Positions 53,037 through 62,104 are shown, counted from the stretch's first letter. The stretch is 64,000 nt of DNA from an uncultured Roseburia sp. (GCA_910587865.1 CAJUNX010000013.1:13804-77803); one strand, 5' to 3'. Numbers and translations: made by a program. The notes: generated from the letters alone by a model not told the origin.

Positions 53037-54439
53037 GAAAATATAAAAAAAAGCAGATTCAAAACAGTCTTGATAAGATACTTCACGCTCAGAAACTGGT
53101 GATGCAGTTCCTGCTGACAGGCAGCGCAGAGGAGGCCAGAAACCTCCTGACAGGCTGCCAGGAAGCCGTGATCGCCGCCGGCAATGCAATCGAGGAGACC
53201 GAAGCGGGAACCGCGCCCGGCGATGCGGTCATCGGGCGGATCGAAGCGTACTGTGAGCTGGTGTACGAGCTGTGGCAGAAGGCAGGGGAGCTCTCTGCGG
53301 CATCAGGGAAGCGGCATGCATTGCGGGAGGGAACAGTACTATCCGGACAGGCAGGAATACGCCTGAAAGAAGCCTGCGATAAACTGCAGGAGCTCGATCA
53401 GGCCATCCATGACATAAAAGAGCATATCCAGACGAATCTCCCCGAACGCCTGGAGATCGCATTCCTCCCCTACAAGGCATCCATGTGGGACTGCCTGGAG
53501 AGCGTGTGGGAGGCCGCGGCTGCGGATCCGGACTGCGATGCATATGTAGTTCCGATTCCCTACCTTGACAGGGGCCCGGACGACACCTTCACGGATATTC
53601 ACTGTGAGGCCGACAAATTCCCGAAGAATGTCCCGGTAGTCAGCTGGCAGGAATATGATATCGCGGCGCGCCATCCCGACGTCATTTACATCCATAATCC
53701 ATACGACAATGTTAATAATGTCACCTCCGTGCACCCCTCCTTTTATGCGAAGGAGCTAAAAAAGCACACGGATATGCTGGTATATATCCCTTACTTTGTC
53801 TGTACAAATGATCACATCGAGGATCACTTCTGCGTGCTGCCGGGGACCATCTTTGCGGATCGGGTGATTGTGCAGTCAGAGACCGTGCGTCAGGCTTATA
53901 TTGAGGCATATCATAAATTTGAAAAAGAAAATCACATTGAGGGTCATGTCGGCAATGCGGAGGAGAAATTCGTGGCGCTCGGCTCACCCAAATACGACAA
54001 GGTGTTAAAGACGACCCGGGAAAATGTGGAAATCCCCGATGACTGGCGGCGCAAAATCACAAACAGCGACGGCAGCTTTAAAAAGGTGATCCTTTACAAT
54101 ACGACCGTGACGCAGATCCTGGAGCATCGGGAAAAGGTGCTGGAAAAGATCCGATCCGTATTTGATCTGCTGCAAAAGCGCGACGATGTCGTCCTGCTGT
54201 GGCGGCCGCATCCGCTGAGCCTGACGACCTGCAGGTCGGTCTCCGCGCAGCTCTCGGAGGAGTACAGGGCGCTGACGGAGGAGTACAGGGCGCAGGACTG
54301 GGGAATCTATGATGATACGGCGGATCTCCACCGGGCGATTGCGCTCTCGGATGCGTACTACGGGGATATGAGTTCCGTGGTGGAACTGTACCGGATGACG
54401 GGGAAACCGATTATGATCGAGGATGTGGAACTGGTGTGA
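53033..54439 (+). CDS. CDP-glycerol glycerophosphotransferase-like protein
   Basis: A 468-residue protein with a helical N-terminal part (1-140) and a GT-B-like C-terminal part resembling Glyphos_transf enzymes: VILYNTTVTQILEHREKVL, LWRPHPLSLTTC (about 388-399) and DAYYGDMSSVVELYRMTGKP (about 440-459). Teichoic acid polymerases share this fold. It is coupled to legF by a 4-base overlap, so it may add a phosphoglycerol or other phosphorylated group to the glycan; specificity cannot be read. No clear terminator separates it from the convergent sulfate operon. Confidence 0.78.
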   Translation: MRKYKKKQIQNSLDKILHAQKLVMQFLLTGSAEEARNLLTGCQEAVIAAGNAIEETEAGTAPGDAVIGRIEAYCELVYELWQKAGELSAASGKRHALREGTVLSGQAGIRLKEACDKLQELDQAIHDIKEHIQTNLPERLEIAFLPYKASMWDCLESVWEAAAADPDCDAYVVPIPYLDRGPDDTFTDIHCEADKFPKNVPVVSWQEYDIAARHPDVIYIHNPYDNVNNVTSVHPSFYAKELKKHTDMLVYIPYFVCTNDHIEDHFCVLPGTIFADRVIVQSETVRQAYIEAYHKFEKENHIEGHVGNAEEKFVALGSPKYDKVLKTTRENVEIPDDWRRKITNSDGSFKKVILYNTTVTQILEHREKVLEKIRSVFDLLQKRDDVVLLWRPHPLSLTTCRSVSAQLSEEYRALTEEYRAQDWGIYDDTADLHRAIALSDAYYGDMSSVVELYRMTGKPIMIEDVELV

Positions 54440-54499
54440 GAGGGACAGACAGGCGGCAGTTTTCCTCCCCTCACGAGGGCGGAATGAGACATGACGCTT

Positions 54500-55246
54500 T
54501 TACTGCCGTTCTGCCGCGGCCTTCATGGCCATAAACCGCCTGGCATCGATAAAATCCCGCACAAAGTCCGTCTGCGGCTGGCTGCAGATTTCTTCCGGGG
54601 TACCGATCTGCTCTACCGCGCCGTGGTTTGTGACGATCACCATGTCGGCCACCTCCATGGCTTCCTCCTGATCGTGTGTCACGAAAATGCTGGTGATTCC
54701 GACGCGCGCGATCATGTCGCGAAGCCAGGTTCGAAGCTCGCGGCGCACTTTGGCGTCGATGGCGGCGAAAGGCTCGTCGAGGAGGAGAAGCTGCGGATTC
54801 GGCGCTAAGGCTCTGGCGAAGGCCACGCGCTGTTTCTGGCCGCCGGAGAGCTGATGCGGATACCGTTTTCCGAGGTCCTGCATGGAGATCAGCTCCAGAA
54901 GCTCGTCGACCCGGCTGCGGATCTCGCCTTTCCCTTTTTTCTGCACCTGCAGGCCGAAGGCGATATTGTCCGCGACGGTCATATAGCGGAAGAGCGCGTA
55001 ATTCTGGAAGACAAAGCCGATTCCGCGTTTGCTGCCCGGCAGGTTGTTGACCCGCGTGCCGTTGATCAGGATGTCGCCGGAATCCGGTGTGTCAAGGCCG
55101 GCAATCATCCGCAGTATGGTTGTCTTGCCACTGCCGCTCGGGCCGAGAAGCGCGGCGAGATGTCCCTGTTCGATTCCGAAGGTCACATCCCTGGATGCCT
55201 GAAAACCGTCAAATGTCTTATTGATTTGTCTCATTTCTACATACAT
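54500..55246 (-). CDS. cysA: Sulfate ABC transporter ATP-binding protein
   Basis: A 248-residue ABC ATPase: Walker A GPSGSGKTT (about 35-43), signature LSGGQKQR (about 133-140), Walker B LLLLDEPF and the H-loop THDQEE. It powers sulfate or thiosulfate import with the two permeases upstream. It lacks the C-terminal regulatory TOBE extension of typical CysA (about 350 residues). Last gene of the operon; ATG follows AAAGGAA. Confidence 0.9.
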   Translation of the reverse strand: MYVEMRQINKTFDGFQASRDVTFGIEQGHLAALLGPSGSGKTTILRMIAGLDTPDSGDILINGTRVNNLPGSKRGIGFVFQNYALFRYMTVADNIAFGLQVQKKGKGEIRSRVDELLELISMQDLGKRYPHQLSGGQKQRVAFARALAPNPQLLLLDEPFAAIDAKVRRELRTWLRDMIARVGITSIFVTHDQEEAMEVADMVIVTNHGAVEQIGTPEEICSQPQTDFVRDFIDARRFMAMKAAAERQ

Positions 55247-55380
55247 AATAATCGTTCCTTTCGGCGTATCTGATTCACCTGTGCTGCATGCCTCAGCTTT
55301 GTTTCCGTTTCACCGGAAAAACCGGCGGCATTGCTGACTGACGACAACGCGGCGACGGCGTAACCGGCGGTGTATATTGG

Positions 55381-56271
55381 TCAGAAGCCGGTGCGATGCT
55401 GAGCCAGATTCCGTGCGATCAGGATCACAACAGCCATAATTACGAGAATGGATGACACCGCAAACGCCGCGGTTGTGTTGAATTCGTTGTACAGGATCTC
55501 CACATGCAGCGGGAGCGTGTTGGTTTTGCCCCGCAGATGACCGGAAATGACTGACACGGCGCCGAATTCTCCCATCGCGCGGGCCGTGCACAGGATGATT
55601 CCGTAAAGCAGCGCCCACTTTATATGAGGAAACGTGATCCGCCAGAAAATGGTGAATCCTCCCGCGCCCATCAGCGCGGCGGCTTCCTCCTCGTCCTTCC
55701 CCTGCGCGTTTAAGACCGGAAATAATTCCCGAAAGACGAACGGAAACGTGACAAATATGGTGGCCAGGATCACGCCCGGGACGGCAAATACGATTTTAAT
55801 GTTGTGGGCTTTTAAAAACGGGCCCATCCATCCGATGTTTCCGAATGTCAGGATAAACACCAGCCCGGCGATGACCGGGGAGATGGAAAACGGAAGATCA
55901 ATCAGCGCGGCCAGCACCTGCCGTCCGCGGAAATAAAATTTGGAGAGCAGATAAGCGGCAAAGATGCCGAATATGGTATTGACCGCAACTGCCGCAACGG
56001 TTGCGAGGACGGTCAGCCCGAGCGCCTTTACGGTGTATTCATTCAGGATCGTATCTCTGTAGACGACCCAGCCCTCCCGCAGCGCGTTTGCCGTCACAAC
56101 GGCCAGCGGAAGGATCAGCATAAGGGTCAGAAAGAGCACGCTGACGCCGATCAGCACATATTTTACGGCGAGGCTTCCCTGATCCTGATGCGGTTCAACA
56201 ACCTTTTGCAGCGAATGAATGCCGTCTCCAGCGATATCCTGTTTGTAATCCGGTTCCGTTTCTTTTTTCAT
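55381..56271 (-). CDS. cysW: Sulfate ABC transporter permease
   Basis: An integral membrane protein with about six membrane segments, beginning with VKYVLIGVSVLFLTLMLILP, and the inner-membrane coupling loop (EAAALMGAGGFTIFWRITFP) that contacts CysA. The C-terminal part carries the CysW-like RGKTNTLPLHVEILYNE segment. The start is uncertain: the frame is open to a TTG at 56298 with no ribosome site, and ATG 56271 is chosen; its ribosome site is poor too. Confidence 0.88.
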   Translation of the reverse strand: MKKETEPDYKQDIAGDGIHSLQKVVEPHQDQGSLAVKYVLIGVSVLFLTLMLILPLAVVTANALREGWVVYRDTILNEYTVKALGLTVLATVAAVAVNTIFGIFAAYLLSKFYFRGRQVLAALIDLPFSISPVIAGLVFILTFGNIGWMGPFLKAHNIKIVFAVPGVILATIFVTFPFVFRELFPVLNAQGKDEEEAAALMGAGGFTIFWRITFPHIKWALLYGIILCTARAMGEFGAVSVISGHLRGKTNTLPLHVEILYNEFNTTAAFAVSSILVIMAVVILIARNLAQHRTGF

Positions 56272-56419
56272 GGGAATTTTCTGCTGCCTTTCTGTCAATA
56301 TTGGTTTTCTGCTGCCGTCATCTGTAGTCCTATCAATATGAATAGGGATTTCCGTTATTTTCGGCTGCTGCTCTGTCGATATGGGTTTTCCTCTATCTCT
56401 TGTTACAGGGGCATTGTGG

Positions 56420-57271
56420 TTACCCTTTGCTGAAGCGCTGCATGTAGATCTGCACCGAGTTGATCAGCAGCATCAGCAGAAACGAGATCAGCAGCAGAAC
56501 CAGCGCGATTGCGGTGGCATCCGCATATTTGTACTGCTCCAGCTTTGTCATGATCAGAAGCGGCGCGATCTGTGTCTGATTCGGAATATTTCCCGCGATA
56601 AACACCACGCTTCCGTATTCTCCGATGCCGCGCGCAAATGCGAGACCGAAACCGGCGAGAAGCGCCGGAAACAGTTCGGGCAGAATCACGCGGAAAAATG
56701 TCCGCATTCTTCCGGCGCCGAGCATCATGGCGGCCTCTTCATACTGCCGGTCCAGCTTTTCCAACACCGGCTGTACGGCCCTTACGACAAACGGAATTCC
56801 CACAAATACCATGGCGATTGTGATTCCGATCCGGGTGTAGGCAATTTTTATCCCAATCCTGGCAAAGAGGGCGCCGATCCATCCCTGGTCGGAATAGAGG
56901 GCGGTCAGAGCAATGCCTGCCACGGATGTAGGCAGTGCAAAGGGAAGCTCGATCAGCCCGTCCATCAGGCGTTTCCCCGGAAATTCATAGCGCACCAGCA
57001 CCCATGCAAGGACCATGCCGAAGACGGCGTTGATCAGAGCGGCAGAGAAGGCGCAGGAGAGACTTACCACATAGCCGGAGATGACCTGCCGCGAGGTGAC
57101 GACTTCGATAAATTCGGAAAAATGCAGGCCGGCAGCGCTTACGAAGATGGAGGCGAGCGGGATTAAGACGAGACAGCCCAGCATGGACAGTGTCACGCCG
57201 ATACAGAGTCCGAAACCCGGTATGACGCGGACGCCGTGTTTGTTTTTTATTTTTATGATCTGCTGTTCCAT
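56420..57271 (-). CDS. cysT: Sulfate ABC transporter permease
   Basis: A 283-residue membrane protein with about six membrane segments and the EAA coupling loop (EEAAMMLGAGRMRTFFRVILP). N-terminal segment FGLCIGVTLSMLGCLVLIPL is the first helix. It pairs with CysW to form the sulfate channel. AAAGGAG precedes the ATG. A 148-base gap to the cysW start has short degenerate repeats (TCTGTCAATATTGGTTTTC at 56291 and a near copy at 56372). Confidence 0.9.
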   Translation of the reverse strand: MEQQIIKIKNKHGVRVIPGFGLCIGVTLSMLGCLVLIPLASIFVSAAGLHFSEFIEVVTSRQVISGYVVSLSCAFSAALINAVFGMVLAWVLVRYEFPGKRLMDGLIELPFALPTSVAGIALTALYSDQGWIGALFARIGIKIAYTRIGITIAMVFVGIPFVVRAVQPVLEKLDRQYEEAAMMLGAGRMRTFFRVILPELFPALLAGFGLAFARGIGEYGSVVFIAGNIPNQTQIAPLLIMTKLEQYKYADATAIALVLLLISFLLMLLINSVQIYMQRFSKG

Positions 57272-57432
57272 TATTTGTCTGAAGCTCCTTTTGCAGGGTC
57301 TCTGCTGTTTTTCGTTCCGTGAGCGGTGAACCGGCCTGCACGGATAGCTGACTCATGTAATGGCGTGCGTCAGGCCGGGCTTTGGTTCACCTGATTTTGG
57401 CGGACATCCGCAGGAAACCGGATTCTGCCTGA

Positions 57433-58605
57433 TCATTCCGCATAAATCTGATCAAAAACCGCCCCGTCTTGAAAATAATCCTCATAAGCCTGGTCCCATC
57501 CGCCAAATTCATCGATGGTGACAAGATTCATGTCCAGATGAAACTGTCCGGAGAATTCCTGCAGAATCGTTTCATCCGAAGGGCGGTAATAGTTTTTTCC
57601 GGCAAGCCGCTGCGCTTCATCGCTGTAAAGATACCGCAGGTAAGCATCAGCGAGTTCTGTTGTGCCGTGCTCCGCGGCATTCTGATCAACGACGGCCACG
57701 GAGGGCTGTGCCAGGATACTGACGCTGGGTGTCACGATCTCATATTCGCCGGGATGCTCTTCCATCGACAGATATGCCTCGTTCTCCCAGGCGATCAGCA
57801 CATCGCCCTGTCTGTTTTCTACAAAAGTATTTGTCGCGCCCCTGGCGCCGGAATCCAGTACCAGCACATGTTCATAGAGCATTTTCATGTATTCCCGGGT
57901 TTTCGCCTCATCGTCGCCATCCTGTTTTTGCCAGTAAGCCCACGCGGCAAGGAAGTTCCAGCATGCGCCGCCGGATGTTTTGGGGTTCGGCGTGATGACT
58001 TCGACGTCATCGCGGATCAGGTCATCCCAGTCCCTGATCTGCTTTTCATTTCCTTTCCGCACCAGAAAGACAATGGTCGAGGTGTAGGGAGAGCTGTCTT
58101 CCGAAAATTCGCTGATCCAGCCGGGCTCAATCAGACCGGCATTCTCAATCGCGGTAATGTCGTGTGCGAGCGCCAGTGTGACAATATCGGCTTCATTTCC
58201 CTCAATGACGGAGCGGGCCTGGGAGCCGGAGCCTCCGTGCGACTGAACGACTGTGACGTCCTGTCCGCTCTCCTCCTTCCAGTAAGCGCAGAATAAATCG
58301 TTATACTCTGTATAAAATTCCCGGGTGGGGTCGTAGGATACGTTTAACAGCTCGACGGAACCGCCGCCGGCGGAACCGGAGGGAGAATCCGCGGCAGAAC
58401 CGCTGCCCGGATTTCCGCCGCAGCCCGCAGCCAGAAGCGAGAGAGCCAGTCCGGCGAGCGATAGCGCCAGCCTGGAACGAACCGCCGCCCGTCTGCCCCG
58501 TGCAAAAAACGGGAGAGCCGGACCGTCGGGTGTCAGCGCCAGCCTGGAATGAACCGCCGTCCGTCTGCCGGACGATGTGACAGATGAATGTATTCTGTGT
58601 TTCAT
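57433..58605 (-). CDS. sbp: Sulfate-binding lipoprotein
   Basis: A 390-residue solute-binding protein. The lipobox LAAGC (cysteine at about residue 62) follows a hydrophobic core; the n-region is unusually long because of a 72-bp tandem duplication. The mature part has Sbp/CysP features: LLNVSYDPTREFYTEYN, SHGGSGSQARSVI and NPKTSGGACWNFLAAWAYW. It should be anchored outside the membrane and deliver sulfate to CysT/CysW. GGAGG precedes the ATG. Confidence 0.92.
   Translation of the reverse strand: MKHRIHSSVTSSGRRTAVHSRLALTPDGPALPFFARGRRAAVRSRLALSLAGLALSLLAAGCGGNPGSGSAADSPSGSAGGGSVELLNVSYDPTREFYTEYNDLFCAYWKEESGQDVTVVQSHGGSGSQARSVIEGNEADIVTLALAHDITAIENAGLIEPGWISEFSEDSSPYTSTIVFLVRKGNEKQIRDWDDLIRDDVEVITPNPKTSGGACWNFLAAWAYWQKQDGDDEAKTREYMKMLYEHVLVLDSGARGATNTFVENRQGDVLIAWENEAYLSMEEHPGEYEIVTPSVSILAQPSVAVVDQNAAEHGTTELADAYLRYLYSDEAQRLAGKNYYRPSDETILQEFSGQFHLDMNLVTIDEFGGWDQAYEDYFQDGAVFDQIYAE
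58441..58584 (-). repeat. 72-bp imperfect tandem duplication in the signal-peptide region of the sulfate-binding protein
   Basis: Units 58441-58512 and 58513-58584 are in frame (24 codons). Within them 35-base blocks at 58463 and 58535 differ at only two positions. Both encode an ARSRLALS-like stretch; only the copy nearer the lipobox keeps the hydrophobic core. Confidence 0.8.
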
Positions 58606-58665
58606 TGCGAACCTCCATGTTCTTTTCCGGTCTTCCCGACCGGTCGTTTCTGTGATGACATCCGG

Positions 58666-60507
58666 TCATCCGGCATCGTCGGTCAGATACGGCGCCAGCT
58701 GTTCCAAAACGATACGCACCGATTCCTCCAGCGGCTGTCTGCCGGTATCGATCACAATCTCTGCATGCTTCGGCGCTTCATACGGGCTGGAAATGCCGGT
58801 AAAGTTCGGGATCTTTCCTGTCCGGGCTTTCTGATAGAGTCCTTTGACATCACGCCGCTCACATTCCTCCAGCGGGGTGCTCACATAGATTTCGATAAAG
58901 TTTTCATCGCCGATGATCGTTCTCGCGTTTTGCCGGTCACTTGCAAACGGTGAGATAAACGAGGTGAGGACGATCAGACCGGCGTCGTTCATCAGCTTTG
59001 CGACCTCCGCGATCCTCCGGATATTTTCAATCCGGTCCTCCGGCTCGAAGCCCAGGTTTTTATTTAAGCCCATGCGGATATTGTCGCCGTCCAGAAGCAT
59101 CGTGTATTTTCCGTCGAGGCTTAAGCGCTTTTCAATCTCATTTGCAAGCGCGGATTTTCCGGAACCCGAAAGACCGGTGAACCACAGCGTCACGGGCTTC
59201 TGACCCATTTTTCCGGCACGGATTTCCCGCGTGATATCGAGCTTCTGCCACACGATATTTTCCGAGCGGCGCAGTGAATGCTCCACAACCCCGCAGGCCG
59301 AGGTCATATTGGTCACCCGGTCGATCAGGATAAAGCTTCCCAGCCCTTTATGGCCTGAGAACGTATCATAGACGATCGGGGAGGCTGTCGCGATATCACA
59401 GACCGCGATTTCGTTTTTATAGAGCTTTGAGGTCGCGATCTGCTCCCCGGTGTTGATATCGATCCGGTACTTGATGTCCATCACTGAGGCGGGGATCGTC
59501 TTCGTCCCGAGCTTAATCAGAAAATTTTTCCCCTGCATCAGCTCCTGATCATCCATCCAGAGGATCGTGGCCGTAAACATGGTGCTGACCGTAAGCTCCG
59601 TGTCCGCAACGAGGACGCAGCCGCGGGAGACGTCGACCTCCCTGTTTAAGGAGATGGTGACGGCCTGCCCTTTCCGGGCGAATACGGATTTCTGATCCGT
59701 GACGAGGATGGAAGCAACCCGGGCCTTTTCCCTGCTCGGCAGAATGGTGATCTCATCGTCGATCTGCACGGTTCCGGACTCGATCTGTCCCTGGAAGCCG
59801 CGGAAGGAGTGGTTCGGCCGGCAGACGCGCTGCACGGGCATCAGAAAGCCGGGCTCTTCGGTTCCTTCTTCGATATTTACGGTTTCTAAGTAGTCGAGCA
59901 GCGTCTGGCCGGCGTACCAGGGCATGTTGGAATATTTTAACGTGATATTGTCCCCTTCCGTTGCGGAAACCGGGATCACCGTCACATGAGAAAGCTCAAG
60001 ATCGATGGCAAGCTTTCGGATTTCCTTTTCGATCTTTAAAAATTCCCTTTGGCTGTAGTGAACGAGATCCATCTTGTTCACGGCGAAGACAAAATACCGG
60101 ATCCCCATCAAAACGCAGATTCTGGCATGGCGCCTGGTCTGAGAGAGGATCCCCTGGGTGGCGTCGACGAGGATGACCGCGAGATCTGCAAAGGATGCGC
60201 CGACGGCCATGTTTCTGGTATATTCTTCATGCCCCGGAGTGTCGGCGACGATAAAGCTTCGCCGCTCCGTGGTAAAATAGCGATACGCAACGTCGATCGT
60301 AATTCCCTGTTCGCGCTCCGCCATCAGGCCGTCTAAAAGGAGCGAGTAGTCGATTTTTCCCTCACGGCTTCCGACCCGGCTGTCGAGTTCTAAGGCGTGT
60401 TCCTGATCGGCAAATAACAGCTTGGCATCGTAGAGCATATGCCCGATCAGCGTGGATTTTCCGTCGTCCACACTGCCGCAGGTGATAAATTTTAATAATC
60501 CTTCCAT
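58666..60507 (-). CDS. cysNC: Sulfate adenylyltransferase subunit 1 / APS kinase fusion
   Basis: A 613-residue bifunctional enzyme. Residues about 1-420 are the CysN GTPase (GSVDDGKSTLIGHM at about 11-24, DTPGHEEYTRNM, NKMDL) that drives ATP sulfurylase. Residues about 438-613 are the CysC APS kinase (GLSGSGKSALANEIE, then the later EIYVSTPLEECE). Together with CysD it makes APS and then PAPS from sulfate. cysD ends one base upstream. No APS or PAPS reductase gene is in the window. Confidence 0.95.
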   Translation of the reverse strand: MEGLLKFITCGSVDDGKSTLIGHMLYDAKLLFADQEHALELDSRVGSREGKIDYSLLLDGLMAEREQGITIDVAYRYFTTERRSFIVADTPGHEEYTRNMAVGASFADLAVILVDATQGILSQTRRHARICVLMGIRYFVFAVNKMDLVHYSQREFLKIEKEIRKLAIDLELSHVTVIPVSATEGDNITLKYSNMPWYAGQTLLDYLETVNIEEGTEEPGFLMPVQRVCRPNHSFRGFQGQIESGTVQIDDEITILPSREKARVASILVTDQKSVFARKGQAVTISLNREVDVSRGCVLVADTELTVSTMFTATILWMDDQELMQGKNFLIKLGTKTIPASVMDIKYRIDINTGEQIATSKLYKNEIAVCDIATASPIVYDTFSGHKGLGSFILIDRVTNMTSACGVVEHSLRRSENIVWQKLDITREIRAGKMGQKPVTLWFTGLSGSGKSALANEIEKRLSLDGKYTMLLDGDNIRMGLNKNLGFEPEDRIENIRRIAEVAKLMNDAGLIVLTSFISPFASDRQNARTIIGDENFIEIYVSTPLEECERRDVKGLYQKARTGKIPNFTGISSPYEAPKHAEIVIDTGRQPLEESVRIVLEQLAPYLTDDAG

Positions 60508-60508
60508 C

Positions 60509-61585
60509 TTAGAAATATCCCTCCCTTTTCCGGCGTTCCATGCTTCCCGCCGCCTCGTGGTCGATGACGCGGCTCGTCCGCTCCGAGGTCACCGCGCCAA
60601 GCGTCTCTGCGACGATTGCCTCCAAAGTGTCCGCGGTGGATTCGACGCCGCCGGTCAGCGGATAGCAGCCTAAGGTCCGGAAACGGACGCTCTTATGCCG
60701 GATCTCTTCGCCCGGGAGAAGCCGCATCCGGTCATCGTCCACCATGATGATGTTGCCGTCCCGGTATACCACCGGGCGTTCTTTGGCAAAATACAGGGGG
60801 ACGATCTCGATGTTCTCCCTGGCGATATACTGCCAGATATCCTTTTCCGTCCAGTTCGAGATCGGGAAGACCCGCATGCTCTCGCCTTTGTGAAGCTGCG
60901 TGTTATACTGCTTCCACATCTCGGGCCGCTGATTCTTCGGATCCCACGCCTGCTCGCTGTTGCGGAATGAGAAGATCCGCTCCTTTGCCCGGGACTTCTC
61001 TTCGTCCCTGCGCCCGCCGCCGAAGGCAGCGGTAAAGCCGTATTTGCTGAGAGCCTGCTTTAAGGCCTGTGTCTTCATAATATCCGTGTAGGCGGAGCCG
61101 TGGTCGAACGGGTTGATGCCCTGCGCGACACCCTCCTCGTTGGTGTAGACGAGCATCTCGATTCCCTTTTCTTTCGCCATACGGTCACGGAAAGCGATCA
61201 TTTCCCGAAACTTCCAGGTCGTGTCGATGTGCAGGAAGGGAAAGGGCGGTTTCTCCGGGTAAAATGCCTTCAGGGCGAGATGCAGCATGACGGAACTGTC
61301 CTTTCCGATGGAATAGAGCATGACCGGCTTTTCACATTCGGCTGCCACTTCGCGGATGATGTAGATCGCCTCGGCCTCGAGGGCGTCTAAGTGGCCGGTC
61401 TGACTGCCGCCGGCCCTCTTTTTCCCTCTGCCGTCGGTCGGAATGATCTCTTTGGTGTCGGGATCAACCCTTCCTAAGAGCGTGCGTTTGGATCGGGACT
61501 GCTTTTTTTCTTTGTCCCACTGATAAGATGCTTCATATGCGTAGGTGATGCCGGACCGTTTGTCGGTCTGATAAATGATGGCCAT
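60509..61585 (-). CDS. cysD: Sulfate adenylyltransferase subunit 2 with a transposase-like N-terminus
   Basis: Residues about 64-358 are a normal CysD: HLDALEAEAIYIIREVAAE, the PP-loop SIGKDSS (92-98), GGGRRDEEKSRAKER and the CysN-binding C-terminus. It adenylates sulfate with CysN. Residues 1-60 are foreign to CysD and closely recall the start of IS1634/IS4-type transposases (YQTDKRSGITYAYE, WDKEKKQSRSKR, LLGRVDPDT, PTDGRGKK). No start codon is found at the normal CysD N-terminus, so the chimera must be made. An AGGAGGAAGG site and a sigma-A promoter lie directly upstream. Confidence 0.93.
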   Translation of the reverse strand: MAIIYQTDKRSGITYAYEASYQWDKEKKQSRSKRTLLGRVDPDTKEIIPTDGRGKKRAGGSQTGHLDALEAEAIYIIREVAAECEKPVMLYSIGKDSSVMLHLALKAFYPEKPPFPFLHIDTTWKFREMIAFRDRMAKEKGIEMLVYTNEEGVAQGINPFDHGSAYTDIMKTQALKQALSKYGFTAAFGGGRRDEEKSRAKERIFSFRNSEQAWDPKNQRPEMWKQYNTQLHKGESMRVFPISNWTEKDIWQYIARENIEIVPLYFAKERPVVYRDGNIIMVDDDRMRLLPGEEIRHKSVRFRTLGCYPLTGGVESTADTLEAIVAETLGAVTSERTSRVIDHEAAGSMERRKREGYF

Positions 61586-61615
61586 AGATCCTTCCTCCTG
61601 AATATCGTTATGTGT

Positions 61616-61643
61616 ATAATATCACATGACGATGAAATGTCAA
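61616..61643 (-). promoter_or_regulatory. Sigma-A promoter of the sulfate operon
   Basis: On the minus strand: TTGACA (61643-61638), 16 bases, TATTAT (61621-61616) with an upstream TG for an extended -10. The leader is only about 25 bases, too short for a riboswitch. Confidence 0.83.
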
Positions 61644-61763
61644 GAGGAAATCTTGGATCTGAAAATGGGATCCGGCTTCGTTGACGGAGACTGACCGTTG
61701 TGGTAGGATGAAAGCAGGAAGGCGGAAGTGCCTGAAGGGATGGCGTGCTGAAGGGGGTGCTGC

Positions 61764-61832
61764 ATGGGAATTTATCTAAATCCGGGGGATGAAGGGTTCA
61801 GTGAAGCGGCATGAGTGTGTGATTGAGAGGGC
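61764..61832 (+). pseudogene. Internally deleted remnant of a DUF1703-type ATPase gene
   Basis: The first 37 bases from ATG match the start of the gene at 62105 with six or so changes (MGIYLNPG). They are joined to 29 bases (61803-61831) identical to 63640-63668 near that gene's end, in a shifted frame that stops at once. The region before its ATG also resembles the leader of 62105. Everything between has been lost. Confidence 0.78.
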
Positions 61833-61886
61833 TGCGTCTGACAGAGGATGATGGAACCGATCAGAATTTGGTCTGATTCTATATAT

Positions 61887-61962
61887 GAAGAGGGATCATA
61901 TTCAGAGCAGTTTATCTTTTGTAGAAGATTCCTTTTATTGCTGCCCCGAATATGATCTCTTC
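61887..61962. repeat. Long imperfect inverted repeat, possible MITE or bidirectional terminator
   Basis: Arms 61887-61910 and 61941-61962 pair over about 20 positions, with a core GATCATATTC / GAATATGATC and a 30-base T-rich loop. T-rich sequence follows on the + strand. Confidence 0.65.
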
Positions 61963-62104
61963 GGTCTTATTTTATCATACTCGGGCCTGTTTTGAAAGAG
62001 AAAATTTACAAATGTCGGGATGGATTTACAGTCAGGGTGAAAGCGGGATGTCTCAGTAAGGCGGAGGCGCCGGAGAGCGGGTGTTGTGATGAGGGAGGTG
62101 CTGT

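Larger units (their letters stand above)
61644..62104. other. Gene-poor stretch between the divergent cysD and ATPase genes
   Basis: About 460 bases with no complete gene. It holds a short deleted remnant of the downstream ATPase gene (61764-61832), a long imperfect inverted repeat (61887-61962), and an AT-rich tail without a clear promoter for the + strand gene. Confidence 0.7.

Noticed and set aside
61586..61962. SAM or T-box riboswitch controlling the sulfate operon
   Set aside because: The promoter lies about 30 bases before cysD, leaving no room, and no S-box or T-box motif is present upstream.
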